From Rhabdophis nuchalis (taxonomy: Eukaryota; Chordata; Lepidosauria; Squamata; Natricidae), in assembly GCA_039707465.1 (NCBI GenBank), contig CM077643.1, positions 328,169,419 through 328,233,418 on the forward strand: DNA of 64,000 bases, given 5' to 3'. Numbering within the stretch: the first letter of the stretch is position 1; each line of letters opens with the position of its first letter. The position numbers and the translations under genes are program-made. The notes under the pieces were generated by a model. It ran no database searches. It had not been told where the DNA came from and worked only from the letters and a program-made list of their open reading frames with translations. Positions 1 through 11,275 of this stretch are shown here, piece by piece.

Positions 1-85
1 TGTAAATGTGAAAATCATGCTGATATTACTGGTGCTCTTTTGTACACCTATGAATGTGGCTAACACCCTGATACATTCTTCATCT

Positions 86-205
86 ATTCAATACAATACA
101 ATAGCAGAGTTGGAAGGGACCTTGGCAGTCTTCTAGTCCAACCCCAGCCTAGGCACGAAGCCCTATACCGTTTCAGACAAATGGCTGTCCAACAAAAAAT
201 TCCAA
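86..205 (-). repeat. CR1 LINE 3' end fragment
   Basis: Reverse complement carries the CR1 3' terminal signature (ttggactag..., 'ggtcccttccaactctgc') followed by a TATTG-type tail; on the plus strand this is seen as 'gcagagttggaagggacct' and 'ctagtccaaccccagcctag'. Same end as the copies at 10824-11165 and near 6300. Truncated after about 110 bp; the right edge is fuzzy. Confidence 0.85.
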
Positions 206-480
206 AAGTATTAATATAGGCTTTCCAACCATACCTTCCAGATGAACTGTCATTATATATAAATTAAATGAAGAAATGCAGTTCACATTTAATTTGGTGC
301 ATTCTTATAAATATATGCTTTAAAAGTTAATCCCCTTCCTTTCAGTATTTTGTACTCCCAGGTAAATGATAAACAACTACAATCATTGGTGGAATGCAGT
401 TTTATTTCTTCTGCTATCCAACTTTTTAGTTATTTATCTAGAAGTAAATGCAGCAAGATTTAGGATTATATTAAGATTAT

Positions 481-564
481 ATTTTATCAGCAAGAAAGCA
501 GTATTGTACTTAATAAATATATCTATATTTATTAAGTACAATGCTGCTTTCTTGCTGATAAAAT
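481..564. repeat. Near-perfect 84-bp palindrome
   Basis: Two 41-nt arms (481-521 and 524-564) are reverse complements with a single mismatch and only 2 nt between them. The right arm stops 2 bp before the SINE that starts at 567. It has no terminal features of a known transposon, so a local inverted duplication (template switch) is the simplest reading. Confidence 0.9.
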
Positions 565-566
565 CA

Positions 567-905
567 GGGACACGGTGGCTCAGTGGCTAAGACGCTGAGC
601 TTGTTGATCAGAAAGGTCGGCAGTTTGGCGGTTCAAATCCCTAGTGCCATGTAATGGAGTGAACTCCCATTACTTGTCCAAGCTTCTGCCAACCTAGCAG
701 TTCAAAAGCATGCAAAAATGCAAGTAGAAAAATAGGGAAGGTAACAGCATTCCGTGTGCCTTCAGCATTTAGTCATGCCGGCCACATGACTATGGAGACT
801 TTGGACAGCGCTGGTTCTTCAGCTTTGAAATGGAGATGAGCATTGCCCCCTAGAGTCAGGAATGACTAGCACATATGTGTGAAGGGACCATTTACCTTTA
901 CCTTT
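567..905 (+). mobile_element. Full-length Sauria-type SINE (tRNA-derived, Bov-B-like tail)
   Basis: The 5' head is tRNA-derived with a Pol III A box (tggctcagtgg, about 576) and B box (ggttcaaatcc, about 630). The body contains 'ggtaacagcattccgtg' and 'gccggccacatgac', and the tail ends 'acatatgtg...ccatttacctttacctt', the 3' end shared with Bov-B LINEs. About 340 bp, the usual full length. It needs Bov-B reverse transcriptase in trans; no Bov-B LINE is visible in this window. No clear TSD was found. It is not a functional tRNA gene. Confidence 0.9.
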
Positions 906-1495
906 TAAATATAGGTAAAAATTAAAAAAATATGCATAAAAATAAAAATCCAAAGGTACTTTCACATGGAGTTTTCCATTGCTCGAGAATGATCTGTGCA
1001 CTGAGTGATCTCATGGAATAGACTCCCTTATTTCTAGCAAGACAATTTATTTTTAGCACAGATGCAATGTATTGGAGTCCCCCTCCCTAAATTAGTCATT
1101 TCCTTGTATTGAATTGACTTTGTGGCAATCCATTTTGCTATTTGCTGTCATGTCTTTCAAGAGGAAAGATGATCGATATCTTGACAGTCTTCTTTCAAAA
1201 ATAAAACTCATTCTTTTTCTGATGTGCCAGGAAAAATGAACACATAAAAAAAGTAATATTTTAGGAAGGTTCAAGCAATATATTTCTATTTTGCACAATT
1301 GAAGGGATTATTGTTACGTTAGGCTCTCCCAGAGTGAGGCTAGCACAGTGATCATCTTCAACTTGCTTTTGTGTGAGAGTGCTGTAATTTAAGGCAATAG
1401 TTCCTGGTAGCATACTGAACATTCACTCCTCCAATTTCTTCTGACATTAAGAAAAATAAATATATAAAACCAACTGTAAAAAATGGAAGAACCTA

Positions 1496-1963
1496 CAGGT
1501 GAAACTCGAAAAATTAGAATATTGTGCAAAAGTTCATTTATTTCAGTGATGCAACCTAAAAGGAGAAACTAATATATGAGATAGACTCTTTACATGCAAA
1601 GCAAGATAGTTCAAGCCGTGATTTGTCATAATTGGGATGATTATGGTTTACAGCTCATGAAAACCCCAAATCCACAATCTCAGAAAATTCGAATATTGTG
1701 AAAAGGTACAATATTCTAGGCTCAAAGTGTTCCACTCTAATCAGTTAATTAAGCCATAACACCTGCAAAGGGTTCCTGAGCCTTTAAATGCTCTCTCAGT
1801 CTGGTTCAGTAGGAATTACAATCATAGGAAAAACTGCTAGCCTGACAGTTGTGCAGAAAACCATTATTGTCACCCGCCATAAGGAGGGAAAGCCTCAAAA
1901 GGTAATTGCAAAAGATGTTGGATGTTTCCAAAGTGCTTTATCAAAGCACATTAATAGAAAGTT
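1496..1963 (+). pseudogene. Tc1-like DNA transposon, 5' fragment with transposase HTH remnant
   Basis: Starts right after a TA dinucleotide with the inverted-repeat-like sequence 'caggtgaaactcgaaaaatt'. Around 1824-1965 a frame reads as the N-terminal helix-turn-helix of a Tc1/mariner-type transposase (KTASLTVVQKT ... HKEGKPQKVIAKDVG ... SALSKHINRKL). The frame ends abruptly at about 1963, where L1-derived sequence begins, so the catalytic DDE part and the 3' inverted repeat are missing. Not able to transpose. Family assignment rests on recognised motif layout, not on a search. Confidence 0.75.
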
Positions 1964-2540
1964 ATAAATGAAGTCTGCCTTTTGAAACCATTTCTCAACC
2001 ACCTGTGGGAAATCTCTGGTATTTTTAATACTCTCCCTGAGGGAGCTCTGGATCTCTTCTGTTACGTGGACTTTCTGGATTTTGATTATTTGGTACATGT
2101 TAAATTTCTCAGGAGGACCACGAGGGATGAGGTGCTAGGGGCCCAAAGGGAGAGACCTTTAAAATATTGAGATAAAGAAATTAATATTCTAAAGCAAATC
2201 CCGAAAAAAATAAGAGAAAGAAGGAGGAAGTATTCTTTCTTATCAAAAAAAACTATATAATAGAGGAATTTGGTTTAGATGGTTATTGCCAGAGGGAATG
2301 CTGATTTTCTGGGAGGGAAGCAGAATTAGAATTAAGACAGTGGATGAGGCTGAATCCTTTATTAAAAAACATTCTTCTCGCCTAGAGGACGAAGATAGCA
2401 GAGGCGGGGGAAAAGGCAGCAATGTACAAGATATGGGAAAGGGGGGGGCTATGATTCCACCTAGGGACAGGGATAGAGGGAGCAATATCGAAAAGGCTCA
2501 GGTCACAAAAATAATTGCATTTGAAATATTATTGTAATTG
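1964..2540 (+). pseudogene. L1 LINE ORF1 C-terminal domain remnant (frameshifted)
   Basis: Two frames together resemble the C-terminal half of L1 ORF1 RNA-binding protein: 'VHVKFLRRTTRDEVLGAQRE' near 2093-2155, then 'DKEINILKQIPKKIRE' near 2170-2220, and after a frameshift near 2255 'WFRWLLPEGMLIFWEG' and 'IKTVDEAESFIKKH' (to about 2375). The basic/acidic tail continues to 2537. Stops and frameshifts make it a pseudogene. ORF2 does not follow; instead an AT-rich segment with 'aaaaccaataaaattc' near 2740 could be a 3' end. Confidence 0.7.
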
Positions 2541-2974
2541 TTGATATAGTAGAAAGTGACAAAGAGATGATTGAACATACGGTTGATATAAAGTAAGAAT
2601 TCTGCTTATGCTTATCTTTTATATGTCATTTTTAAAATTGTAAAACTGTGAGATCTGGAGGGACTTCTACTACTGGCATGGGAGCTACCAAAATTTTCTA
2701 TGTACCTTTTTACCTTTTCCCCATAAATGTTTTAAAACCAATAAAATTCTTTACAACAAAAGAAAGTTATGTGGAAGGGAAAAGTGTGGAAGAAAAAGGT
2801 GCACAAGCAGCAGAGATGACCGCAGCCTGGAGAGGATTGTCAGGAAAATAAATAAGTCAGGGAGACTAGTATATATCTATTTCGAGCTTTTTAGCTCTCA
2901 TCAGCTAGCAAAACGAATCCCAGTAAGGGTATGGCTAGGTGATGAGTTATTTATTGATCAGCTCAAAAACGTAA
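2541..2974. other. Possible 3' end of the preceding L1-like unit, then unassigned
   Basis: About 2620-2755 is AT-rich and ends with an 'aataaaa'-containing stretch and short A-runs, compatible with the 3' end of the ORF1-bearing element upstream. A short phrase near 2885-2905 (gagctttttagctctcatca) resembles old repeat phrases elsewhere, but I cannot name it. Confidence 0.3.
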
Positions 2975-3070
2975 CACACACACACATGTTACGTATAGAT
3001 ATATGAAGTGTGTCTGTGTGTGAGTATCTTGTGTATACGTGTGTTATGTATGTGTATGGGTAGATATATA
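2975..3070. repeat. Imperfect CA/TG-rich microsatellite
   Basis: A run of (CA)n at about 2977-2988 is followed by interrupted TG/TATG-rich sequence to about 3070. Confidence 0.7.
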
Positions 3071-4640
3071 GTTTCTTTACAGAGCAGGTAATATAATTTC
3101 ATTTTTAATGTATGCCAGTGTGCTCACCATAAAAAATAACAATAAAATATTTTAAATCATATCTTAATCTTATCCAGAAATGTGTTTTTTGAAATTATAA
3201 CCTTAAAATGTACTGGAAAAACTTTTAACCATACGTGGGACTGCCTTCTGACTGTCAAATTGGGGAATCTTGAGATGAAGGGGTGCAATTTTTCAAATGT
3301 CCAATGCTTTCAGGGCAGAGGAGATGTTTATAATCTGTCTATACTATTATATAAAGACAGTTCTAATATTACTCAGCTTCAAATTCCCTTTTGTATTGTG
3401 AATTTTACAAAAGATATCACTACATTGAAGTGCTTTTCATTCTTCGTAGCTTTGTAATGAATGTATAAGGCACACAAGTTATAGAAACTAAAGCTGAAGT
3501 AGGACTATAGATAATATACCTGTGATGTTTTATTTAATGTGTAAATTTAGAAAGCTGACATTTCACATACTAAAATACAGCTCAGAATATGAACTGTCTA
3601 TGGATTCCCCCCAAAAAATAATTGTATCACATCAGTCTTAATCTATTCTTTCATGGATTAGTTTGACACATTTCATAATAGGTTTACAAATTATGAAACC
3701 ATAATCTTGTCCTTTAAAAAAAATGCATTTATTATCCAACTAAGACAGGAGCACTGATCAAAACAACTGATTTTGTTGTTTTTCAAAGTTTCACTAAGAA
3801 AAATCAATGAGACAATGAGTTCATTCTCAACATATGTTACCTTGCACTCATAGGAGCCTTTCCATCTTCTTATTTACTATAATATATTTCTTTTCATGTC
3901 TTCCTTCTATCTTCTATTTGGTTTTTGGTGGTGGACAAGGGGAGTGCCACATAGAAAATGTGGTTGCTATTATGAGTGTACCATAGAAAAACTGCAAAGT
4001 GATGTGGAATTCACCACAGATGTTGCTACTGAGTACTTGTTCCCTGGGATTAATATTTAGCCGTTCTTTTATAAACAATGTTTAATAATACCTTTCAGCA
4101 GAATCTGTTCTTGAATTCTAAACATTTCAACAGCTCTGGATCCTACAAAATGTCTATAGTGTTTGAGAGTTCTGAAATAGACCTAGCATATTAAAACAGT
4201 ACAAAACCAGAATAATATAATCTCAGCAATTCAAAATGCATTAATTTCTTGGTGTAATGAATTTATGGTCAATAGTTTGAGCTAATAGAGACTAAAGAAT
4301 AGTTACAGTTAATAGAGAATAAATATCATTACAGTTAATGAAACTTCATTTTGAGTAGACACACATGGGATTATGTTACAATGTTAAAAGAAAACAGCAG
4401 CTCCTAATAAGTACAAGGACATGTCTATGCATTTTTTATGAGAACAATATGATGGGATTTTGTTATTGTTTACTTTCAGGATTCGTTTTTCAACTTCCTA
4501 GTTCAGCTTATATACCTGGAATTCTCTGATAGTTACTGTTGTAACCAAAACCTGGCTCATCTAAAGCAGCCAAATCACTCTGAAGATATAATTTAATTGC
4601 ATTTGCATGAATATAAATATAACCAGTATATAAGATCCTG
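3071..4640. other. Unassigned AT-rich sequence
   Basis: No repeat family, conserved reading frame or RNA gene recognised. A 91-codon frame at 3182-3457 has no recognisable motif and typical random composition. Confidence 0.5.
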
Positions 4641-4644
4641 AACA

Positions 4645-4770
4645 AAAGGGGCATGATGGCTCAGTGGTTAAAGATGATGGAAAGCTGATAGCTCACACTC
4701 GGGACTCAAGTGCCGTGTGACACAGCAAGCTCCCTTTATTTGTCCCAGTCCCTTTAAACCCAGCAGTTGA
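4645..4770 (+). repeat. Diverged tRNA-derived SINE head
   Basis: 'gatggctcagtggttaaag' (A-box region, about 4655-4675) followed by a degraded B-box area (cgggactcaagtgcc) and 'agcaagctccctttatttgt', matching the order of the Sauria-type SINE head at 567 but clearly older. It stops where CR1 sequence begins. Confidence 0.6.
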
Positions 4771-6264
4771 AGTGAGCAGGTAAGTGAGCACCTGTCTACC
4801 TTAGATGAGTTCAAATTACCAGGACCGGATGGATTACACCCCAGGGTTCTGAAGGAACTGGCAGTTGAGATCTCAGAACCACTGAACTATATCTTTCAGA
4901 GATCCTGGAACACTGGGAAACTACCAGAGGACTGGAAAAGAGCTGATGTGGTTCCCATCTTCAAAAAAGGAAAAAAGAGAGATCCTGGAAACTACAGACC
5001 CATCAGCCTGACTTCAATACCAGGAAAGATTCTGGAAAAAATAATCAAGCAGCGAATTACTGAACACCTAGAAGCAAACAAAATAATAACCAAAAGCCAA
5101 CATGGTTTTGTCAAAAACAGATCATGCCAGACTAATCTTATTGCATTCTTTGATAATGTGACAAAATTAGTGGACCAGAGGAATGCCGTCGATATAGTTT
5201 ACTTGGACTTCATTAAGGCATTTGACAAGGTAGACCATAACCTACTACTAGATAAAGTAGAAGAATGTGGGTTAGACAGCATCACCACCAGATGGATTCG
5301 TAACTGGCTGACCAACCGCACTCAACGTGTAGTCCTCAATGGAACTGCATCTACATGGAAGAAAGTATGCAGTGGAGTCCCCCAAGGCTCTGGTTTAGGT
5401 CCAGTACTCTTCAACATCTTCATCAATGATTTGGACGAGGGAATAAATGAGAAACTCATCAAATTTGCAGACGACACCAAGCTGGCAGGAATAGCCAACA
5501 CTCCAGAAGATAGGTTTAAGATACAGAAGGATCTTGACAAACTTGAACATTGGGCACTATCTAATAAAATGAAATTCAATGGCGAAAAGAGTAAGGTTCT
5601 ACATTTAGGCAACAAAATAAAATGCGCAGGTACAGTATAGGTGGTACCTTGCTCAATAGCAGTAACTGTGAAAGGGATCTTGGAGTCCTAGTGGACAACC
5701 ATTTAAATATGAGCCAGCAGTGTGCAGCAGCTGTCAAAAAAGCCAACACAGTTCTAGGCTGCATAAACAGAGGGATAGAATCAAGATCACATGAAGTGTT
5801 AATACCACTTTATTAATGCCTTGGTAAGGCCACACTTGGAATACTGCATTCAGTTTTGGTCACCACGATGTAGAAAAGATGTGGAGACTCTAGAAAGAGT
5901 GCAGAGAAGAGCAACAAAGATGATTAGGGGACTGGACACTAAAACATATGAAGAACGGTTGCAGGAACTGGGTATGTCTAGCTTAATAAAAGAAGGACTA
6001 GGGAGACATGATAGCAGTGTTCCAATATCTCAGAGGTTGCCACAAAGAAGTGGGAGTCAAACTATTCTCCAAAGCACCTGAGGGCAGAACAAGAAGCAAT
6101 GGGTGGAAACTAATCAAGGAGAGAAGCAACTTAGAACTAAGGAGAAATTTCCTGACAGTTAGAACAATTAATCAGTGGAACAGCTTGCCTCCAGAGGTTG
6201 TGAATGCCCCAACACTGCAAGTATTCAAGAAGATGTTGGATAGCCATTTGTCTGAAATGGTATA
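4771..6264 (+). pseudogene. CR1 ORF2 reverse transcriptase, frameshifted
   Basis: The reading frame is open from about 4771 to 5640 and covers most of a CR1-clade reverse transcriptase: GPDGLHPRVLKE, 'DPGNYRPISLTSIPGKILE', 'DIVYLDFIKAFDKVDH', 'SGVPQGSGLGPVLFNIFIND' and the catalytic 'KFADDTKLAG' (F-A-D-D, about 5461-5490). Frame then shifts near 5635, again near 5815 and near 6003; the thumb and C-terminal parts ([49 protein letters not shown]) lie in successive frames to a stop at 6264. The enzyme would synthesise cDNA from CR1 RNA at nicked chromosomal DNA. Catalytic residues are present but this copy cannot make a full protein. Confidence 0.9.
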
Positions 6265-6340
6265 GGGCTTCCTGCCTAGGCAGGGGGTTGGACTAGATGA
6301 CCTCCAAGGTCCCTTCCAACTGTGCTATTGCATTGTATAA
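4771..6340 (+). mobile_element. CR1 LINE, 5'-truncated, 3' half
   Basis: Contains the reverse-transcriptase region through the CR1 3' terminal signature (ggttggactagatgacctcc at about 6286, then 'ggtcccttccaactgtg' and a TATTG-like tail). The 5' part with ORF1 and the endonuclease is missing. A partial Sauria-type SINE abuts the 3' end at 6343. Confidence 0.92.
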
Positions 6341-6342
6341 GA

Positions 6343-6497
6343 AATAGGTACTACTTTGGTGGGAAATTAACAGCGTTCCGTGCACTTCGGTATATAGTCA
6401 TGGTGGCCACATGACCACAATAGTGTCCTTGGATAACGGTGGCTCCCTCAGCTAAGAAATGGAGATGAGCATCCCATAGAACCTTTACCTTTACTAG
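6343..6497 (+). mobile_element. Sauria-type SINE, 3' half
   Basis: Begins at the mid-element 'actttggtgggaa' and runs through 'aacagcgttccgtgcactt', 'ggccacatgac' and 'aaatggagatgagca' to 'acctttacctttact'. The tRNA-derived head is missing (5' truncation typical of LINE-driven insertion). Confidence 0.85.
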
Positions 6498-6654
6498 ATC
6501 CCCAACAAAGCTTTGTTGCTTTTCTGAACTGCCATGAACAACAGTAGAACCAGAGTTTATATTTATTTGGCTACTTTGCATTGCAAAGGCAAAGTAGGAT
6601 ACAGTGAAAATTAACAATGTGACACTGCAATGTTTTGGATAAACCCATCTTTGT

Positions 6655-6700
6655 GATCTTATTATTATTTATCCCGTCCTACTAGATCAGCATGATAGCC
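6655..6700 (-). repeat. Possible LINE (L2-type) 3' tail
   Basis: 'attattatttatcccgtcc' looks like the reverse of the 'ggcgg(g)atataaat(AAT)n' tail seen on L2 elements here. Short and uncertain. Confidence 0.3.
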
Positions 6701-7140
6701 AAACAATCTTTGGTTAGTGATTAGAAACTGATCTGATTTACTGTGCCACAGATTCCTCACTAAGTCTTCTTCCTGTTGCTGGTTAAGGTGAATTCAATTT
6801 ACTGTGAATGTTGTCTTACAAGGGTCCCATTTGTGTGTTTATATGGGGTTTAGTAGTGAATGCAGCTGCAGTTACCACCATTCACCTGTTTATTCCATAT
6901 CTGTTAGCTTTATGGCAGGAAAAATATATATTAACTATTTAAAATACTGTAAAAAATAGCTGATATTTGGATTAATATTTATGGCTCATTTACCAAAAAG
7001 AAGGTTGTTGTGCACCTCACAGAATCTGGTGTACTACAATGGAAACCAAAACTGTGTTACCAACAAAACCTTGCTTGCATCTTGCATGGGGTTAGATAGA
7101 TTTAGTGATCCTGTACACTGCAAATTAAGCCAAATATATG
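6701..7140. other. Unassigned sequence
   Basis: No gene or recognisable repeat seen. Confidence 0.5.
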
Positions 7141-7144
7141 TATA

Positions 7145-7417
7145 TGTATAAACTTCTGCCAGAAGTTAAAGACTCACTTCTTTCATCAGGCCAGCCTGGC
7201 CTAATTTTTTATATACCTAGCCAAGAAAGAAATTGTTTAATCAGAATTTTAAGGGGTAATTGTTAGGGTTTTAGGGGTTTTAATATTAATTTTAGCACGG
7301 GTAATTTAATTCGGTTTTAATATTTAGTATTTTGTATATTGTTGTATTTATTGGATTTTTAATTTCCTGTGCACCTCCCCGAGTCCCCTATGGGGGAGAG
7401 GGGGCGGTCTATAAATT

Positions 7418-7454
<37 letters not shown>

Positions 7455-7470
7455 GATAATGATAATATTT
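7145..7470 (+). mobile_element. L2 LINE 3' end with (AATGAT)-type tail
   Basis: Reads like the last codons and 3' UTR of the L2 at 22105-25330: 'ccagaagttaaagactcact' then 'gcacctccccgagtccccta' and 'gggcggtctataaattt', ending in an AATAAT/GATAAT microsatellite at about 7421-7468. 5'-truncated. Confidence 0.85.
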
Positions 7471-9055
7471 GACATGGTAAAATGTTATTTTAAAAAGCAC
7501 ATTGTGGTTATAAAATCAAACCAATTTAACTTTTTTTAAATCAAAGCTCTTCTAATTGATCAATTTCTTTAAAAAAAACTGCAGGATCCACAGATCTGCT
7601 TGCTTTTGTTGAACAAGTCAAGCTATCGTTATGAAAGGAGTTAAGAAACTCTGTTTTGAGAAGATAGGTAAAACCAAGTTTTGCTTTCAGAATTGATTTC
7701 TGGGTATATATTAAATTTTCATCATTTATGAAAACCATAAACAAATTGTTGATTGACTATAGTAGTATGACAATATGAACAAATACCTAAATGAATATGG
7801 AAACTGAATCTGCACCCTGTAGCAGATTCTTTGGCTTTGTTCTTACTTCTCTATTCCACATGTTTAAAAAGAAAAAGATACAAGTGACAAAGGAAGGAAA
7901 GGGGAGAAAATATTATCCAAACATGTTTGGTGATGGCCAGGAGAAACTGGGGGAAAACTGCTATTGGTTTTGGAAAAGTTTTGGAGATGGAATGCGTGCT
8001 TGTATGGCAGAGTTCATCAACCAAAAAATTCATTATGCTTGTTTTGCTTGAATGAGTTTTCTGCATCATAGAAGTTGAGACTGAGGATCTTGCTCAATGA
8101 GCTTGGATTCTAAATTTTATTTCATTGGGACTGGGAGTTGGGGCTATATTTAATTTCAGTTCAGCTAAATAAGAATCAGTTTGGTTTTGGATTGTTAGAG
8201 CAAGCTATACTTTAAACTAACCACAGATGTTTTTGTTCAAATTAAACAAATCATAGGATTGAAGTAGAATAGATTGGAAATGATGACATATATCATTGCT
8301 TTATGTCACTTTTAAGTTAGCAATTCCTCACTGTTTGGAAAAATAGAATCAGATTTAGCTCACCGTCTAGTCTGCCAGTGAGTGAATGCCACAGACATAG
8401 CCTTTTTCACTCTTTCAATCAGACTTTCTATAAATATTTAAATTCTGGTCATATGATGTAGCTATGCACACTTTTCTTTTGGAGTTTTGTGGCTCATTGT
8501 GTTTTAAGCACTTCATTTTAAAATCTAACATTGGTTCACTTTATTAAGCCATGAGATCTAAAAGGTCTCTGTTAAGTTTTAAAGCACTATGGGAAAAATG
8601 ATGATAGATCTGTCAGTAGAACATATATATATATAATGGATGATTGGGGAAAAAAACTGTACTAGCATGGGCCTGCCTAATTCTGTGCTTTGTCTCTTTG
8701 AATACCAGTGCTAGCTATACTTCCCATATACTCCCATATACTCTATTATGTAATAGAAACATTTTTTAAAAGAAAACCAGGACAGGTGAAAAAATAAGAA
8801 ATCAGAACTCTGCCTCTGTACTATAAAGCACATGTAATGCAGACCTATCTTAACCAGAATTTTAGAATTTTCAAGATTCCACCTTGCAACTGTCATCCAC
8901 AAACCATCTTTCATTAAACTGTTTGAAAAAAAGATACACAACAGCAGTACAGTCCTGGAACACATGCAAAGCAAATTAACACTGGGATTGAAATAATTCA
9001 TCCAGTCTGTGGAAAAGGACTAGAGTGGAAAATCCTACAAATGAATGACTGGTTA
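7471..9055. other. Unassigned AT-rich sequence
   Basis: Short open frames (7791-8051, 8711-9001) lack recognisable motifs. No repeat family recognised. Confidence 0.5.
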
Positions 9056-9059
9056 TGAA

Positions 9060-9215
9060 AATATATTCTTGGGATTTGATTTCTAATGGGAATGGTCTGA
9101 GTTATTTAGCTGATGGACTTTTAGTAATAGATCAGTTACATCTCACAAAAATGGGCAAAAAATATACAGTATTGCCGAAATATTAGTGAGCTTGAAACCT
9201 GTCAGGATTGAAGAT
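9060..9215 (+). pseudogene. Possible CR1-type ORF1 esterase-domain remnant
   Basis: One frame reads 'LADGLLVIDQLHLTKMGKK', resembling the D-x-x-H-L block near the end of the SGNH esterase domain carried by ORF1 of many CR1 elements. Very short and degraded; chance similarity cannot be excluded. Confidence 0.3.
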
Positions 9216-10380
9216 GAACAAAAAACCTCTGCCAGATGGGTCATGTCTAGACTTGGAGAATGAGAATTTTATTTCTGATATAAGCTATTTTTGTAATTGC
9301 AGATTGAAAAACTAACAGTTGAGGAAATGTATAAACAAGATCTAGATTTAAAATTTTAGTGTTAATTCTTAAATGTAGTCAGAAAGCATTTTGGAAGAAC
9401 ATAACAATACAACCCCGTTACATTTAAAGACTGAATGATGGCTATATCTGGTTTCTTGTACAGCTAAGCATCAAAGCCAATTCTGTATTGCTGTAAGTTT
9501 ATATTTTGAATTAGGTCCACCAGGAAGTCAAAACCCTTGATGGTGATATTGGTTAACATAATCTGTAGTTTAATGTCAGTATTGATAAAAATTGTAATAA
9601 TTCCTATCTCATTATTTTAAGAAAAATAGGCAACAAAATAAATGTGCATGTATTACAGTTTATAGAGGGGTTAGAAGGTATTTTTCACCTCAATATTGTG
9701 GGGTTTTTGCCAGCTTTAATGTCTGTCTGTACTTTTATCCTCTTGCTATCTTATTTTTATCTTGTGATGTTATTTAATCTCTAGTCAGATATAATTGAAC
9801 ATTTTTCTTCTCATAAGACCTTGTTATTACCAAATGCCCTAGTAATTTTATTGATTTGATGTTTAATAATTTTATATTTGAGTAAAATAATACAGTGAAT
9901 AGTTATGTATTCTTATGTACAATATTATTTTTATATTCTGGATAAGACTTCAAAAGGAATTCAAGCATTAAAGAGGAACTGCATATTTTACTGCATATTT
10001 TAAAGAGGAACTGCATATTTTACAATAGTAAATCTGTAGTAATACAATAGTAATCTGTGCATACTCAGTTTTTTGCCTAACCCATAACTGCATGCTAGAC
10101 AGTTGCATGCAACTAGAATAATTGGTTAGGAACATATTTATATGAACATATTTATATTGCTTGCATAGTTTAGAAAAGTTTGAAGTGTTTTTTAAATGAG
10201 ACCTATTAAACCAATCAACTAAAAAAATCAGGAAGTCTATAAAATCGTAAAGTTCATAGCTTTTATTGCCCATACTTTTGCCAATAAACAAAGCTTGAAC
10301 TTGAACAGTACTAAAATCAAATAATATGTAGAAGGTATAATAAATAAAGACCTGGTTGGATGATTCCTATAATTGAAATA
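9216..10380. other. Unassigned sequence with a local 22-bp direct repeat
   Basis: A 22-bp unit beginning 'taaagaggaactgcatattt' occurs at 9969-9990 and again at 10001-10022. Otherwise nothing recognised. Confidence 0.5.
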
Positions 10381-10389
10381 CAATGACTG

Positions 10390-10465
10390 AAGGATGCAAA
10401 TTGTTCAAAAGGAAGAAGTGATAGAAAGTGAGGCGGAGTTGCAATTGAATGAAGTTGGTGGTGCT
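10390..10465 (+). repeat. Possible CR1 endonuclease-region fragment
   Basis: 'gcaaattgttcaaaaggaag' followed by 'cggagttgcaattgaatg' parallels the CR1 endonuclease stretch that is better preserved at 60396-60690 (ttgttcaaaaggaacagacc). Confidence 0.35.
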
Positions 10466-10572
10466 TCAGAGAGTATAAAATTAAAATAAGAATGAACTCT
10501 GCAAATTAACAATTCCACTTTATTCTGAAATTGTTCCATCCTCATCTCAAGTGTTATATCTAGTAGGATCAT

Positions 10573-10650
10573 TCTTATTTATTTTATTTTATTTAAATTT
10601 ATATCCCGCCCTTCTCCACAGAGGATCCAGGCCTCTTATCCATTGTAGGG
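10573..10650 (-). repeat. LINE 3' tail fragment
   Basis: 'ttatatcccgcccttctcc' preceded by a TTTTA-rich run is the reverse of a 'ggagaagggcgggatataaa' + A-rich tail, typical of L2-type LINE 3' ends. Confidence 0.5.
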
Positions 10651-10823
10651 TCAAACAGCCTGGAATAGATTCAGAGAATGGTAATGAAGATGACCAGGGC
10701 ATTACAAACTAAGTGGAAATATTTAACTTTGAAAACAATACCAAAAATGAACAACATCTTTCAATTAGCAGAAAGGATGCCTTCCCCCCACTCCTCCCCT
10801 GGTTGTTTTATTGCAGAGGTTTA

Positions 10824-11165
10824 TACAATACAATAGCAGAGTTGGAAAGGACCTTGGAGGTCTTCTAGTCCAACCTCCTGCCTAGGCAGGAGCCCTATGC
10901 CATTTCAGACAAATGGCTATCCAACATCTTCTTAAAGACTTCCTGTGTTGGGGCATTCACAACTTCTGGAGGCAAGCTGTTCCACTGATTAATTGTTCTA
11001 ACTGTCAGGAAATTTCTCCTCAGTTCTAAGTTGCTTCTCTCCTTGATTAGTTTCCACCCATTGCTTCTTGTCCTGCCTTCAGGTGCCTTGGTGAATAGTT
11101 TGACTCCCTCTTCTTTGTGGCAACCCCTGAGATATTGGAACACTGCTATCATGTCTATCAATTTA
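10824..11165 (-). pseudogene. CR1 LINE 3' end with ORF2 C-terminus
   Basis: On the minus strand the last 88 codons of CR1 ORF2 are open (11161-10895: '[19 protein letters not shown]', 'NLELRRNFLTVRTINQW', 'NSLPPEVVNAPT'), followed by the 3' terminal signature and a TATTG-like tail at about 10824. The protein end matches that of the CR1 at 4771-6340 almost residue for residue, so both belong to one subfamily. 5'-truncated, no reverse-transcriptase core. Confidence 0.92.
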
Positions 11166-11179
11166 ATTAGCCAAAGTAG

Positions 11180-11275
11180 GTGGTGCTAGCACTGATGGTG
11201 TTACCTAGTTTGGGTAATAAGACATCTGCAAGAAAAACAACCAAGCTCAGAAAGCACCAAAGGGATAGGGGAAAA
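11180..11275 (+). repeat. Unnamed interspersed repeat fragment
   Basis: 'gatggtgttacctagtttgg' and 'gacatctgcaagaaaaacaa' with 'ccaagctcagaaagcacca' are phrases I associate with a dispersed vertebrate repeat, possibly Penelope-like. Family not certain. Confidence 0.35.

Noticed and set aside
567..640. tRNA genes at SINE heads (also 4645, 32940, 48735, 58840)
   Set aside because: A and B boxes are present, but the sequence continues into SINE bodies and does not fold as a full tRNA.
3182..3457. 91-codon frame as a small secreted or host protein
   Set aside because: No signal peptide pattern, no splice context and no recognised similarity.
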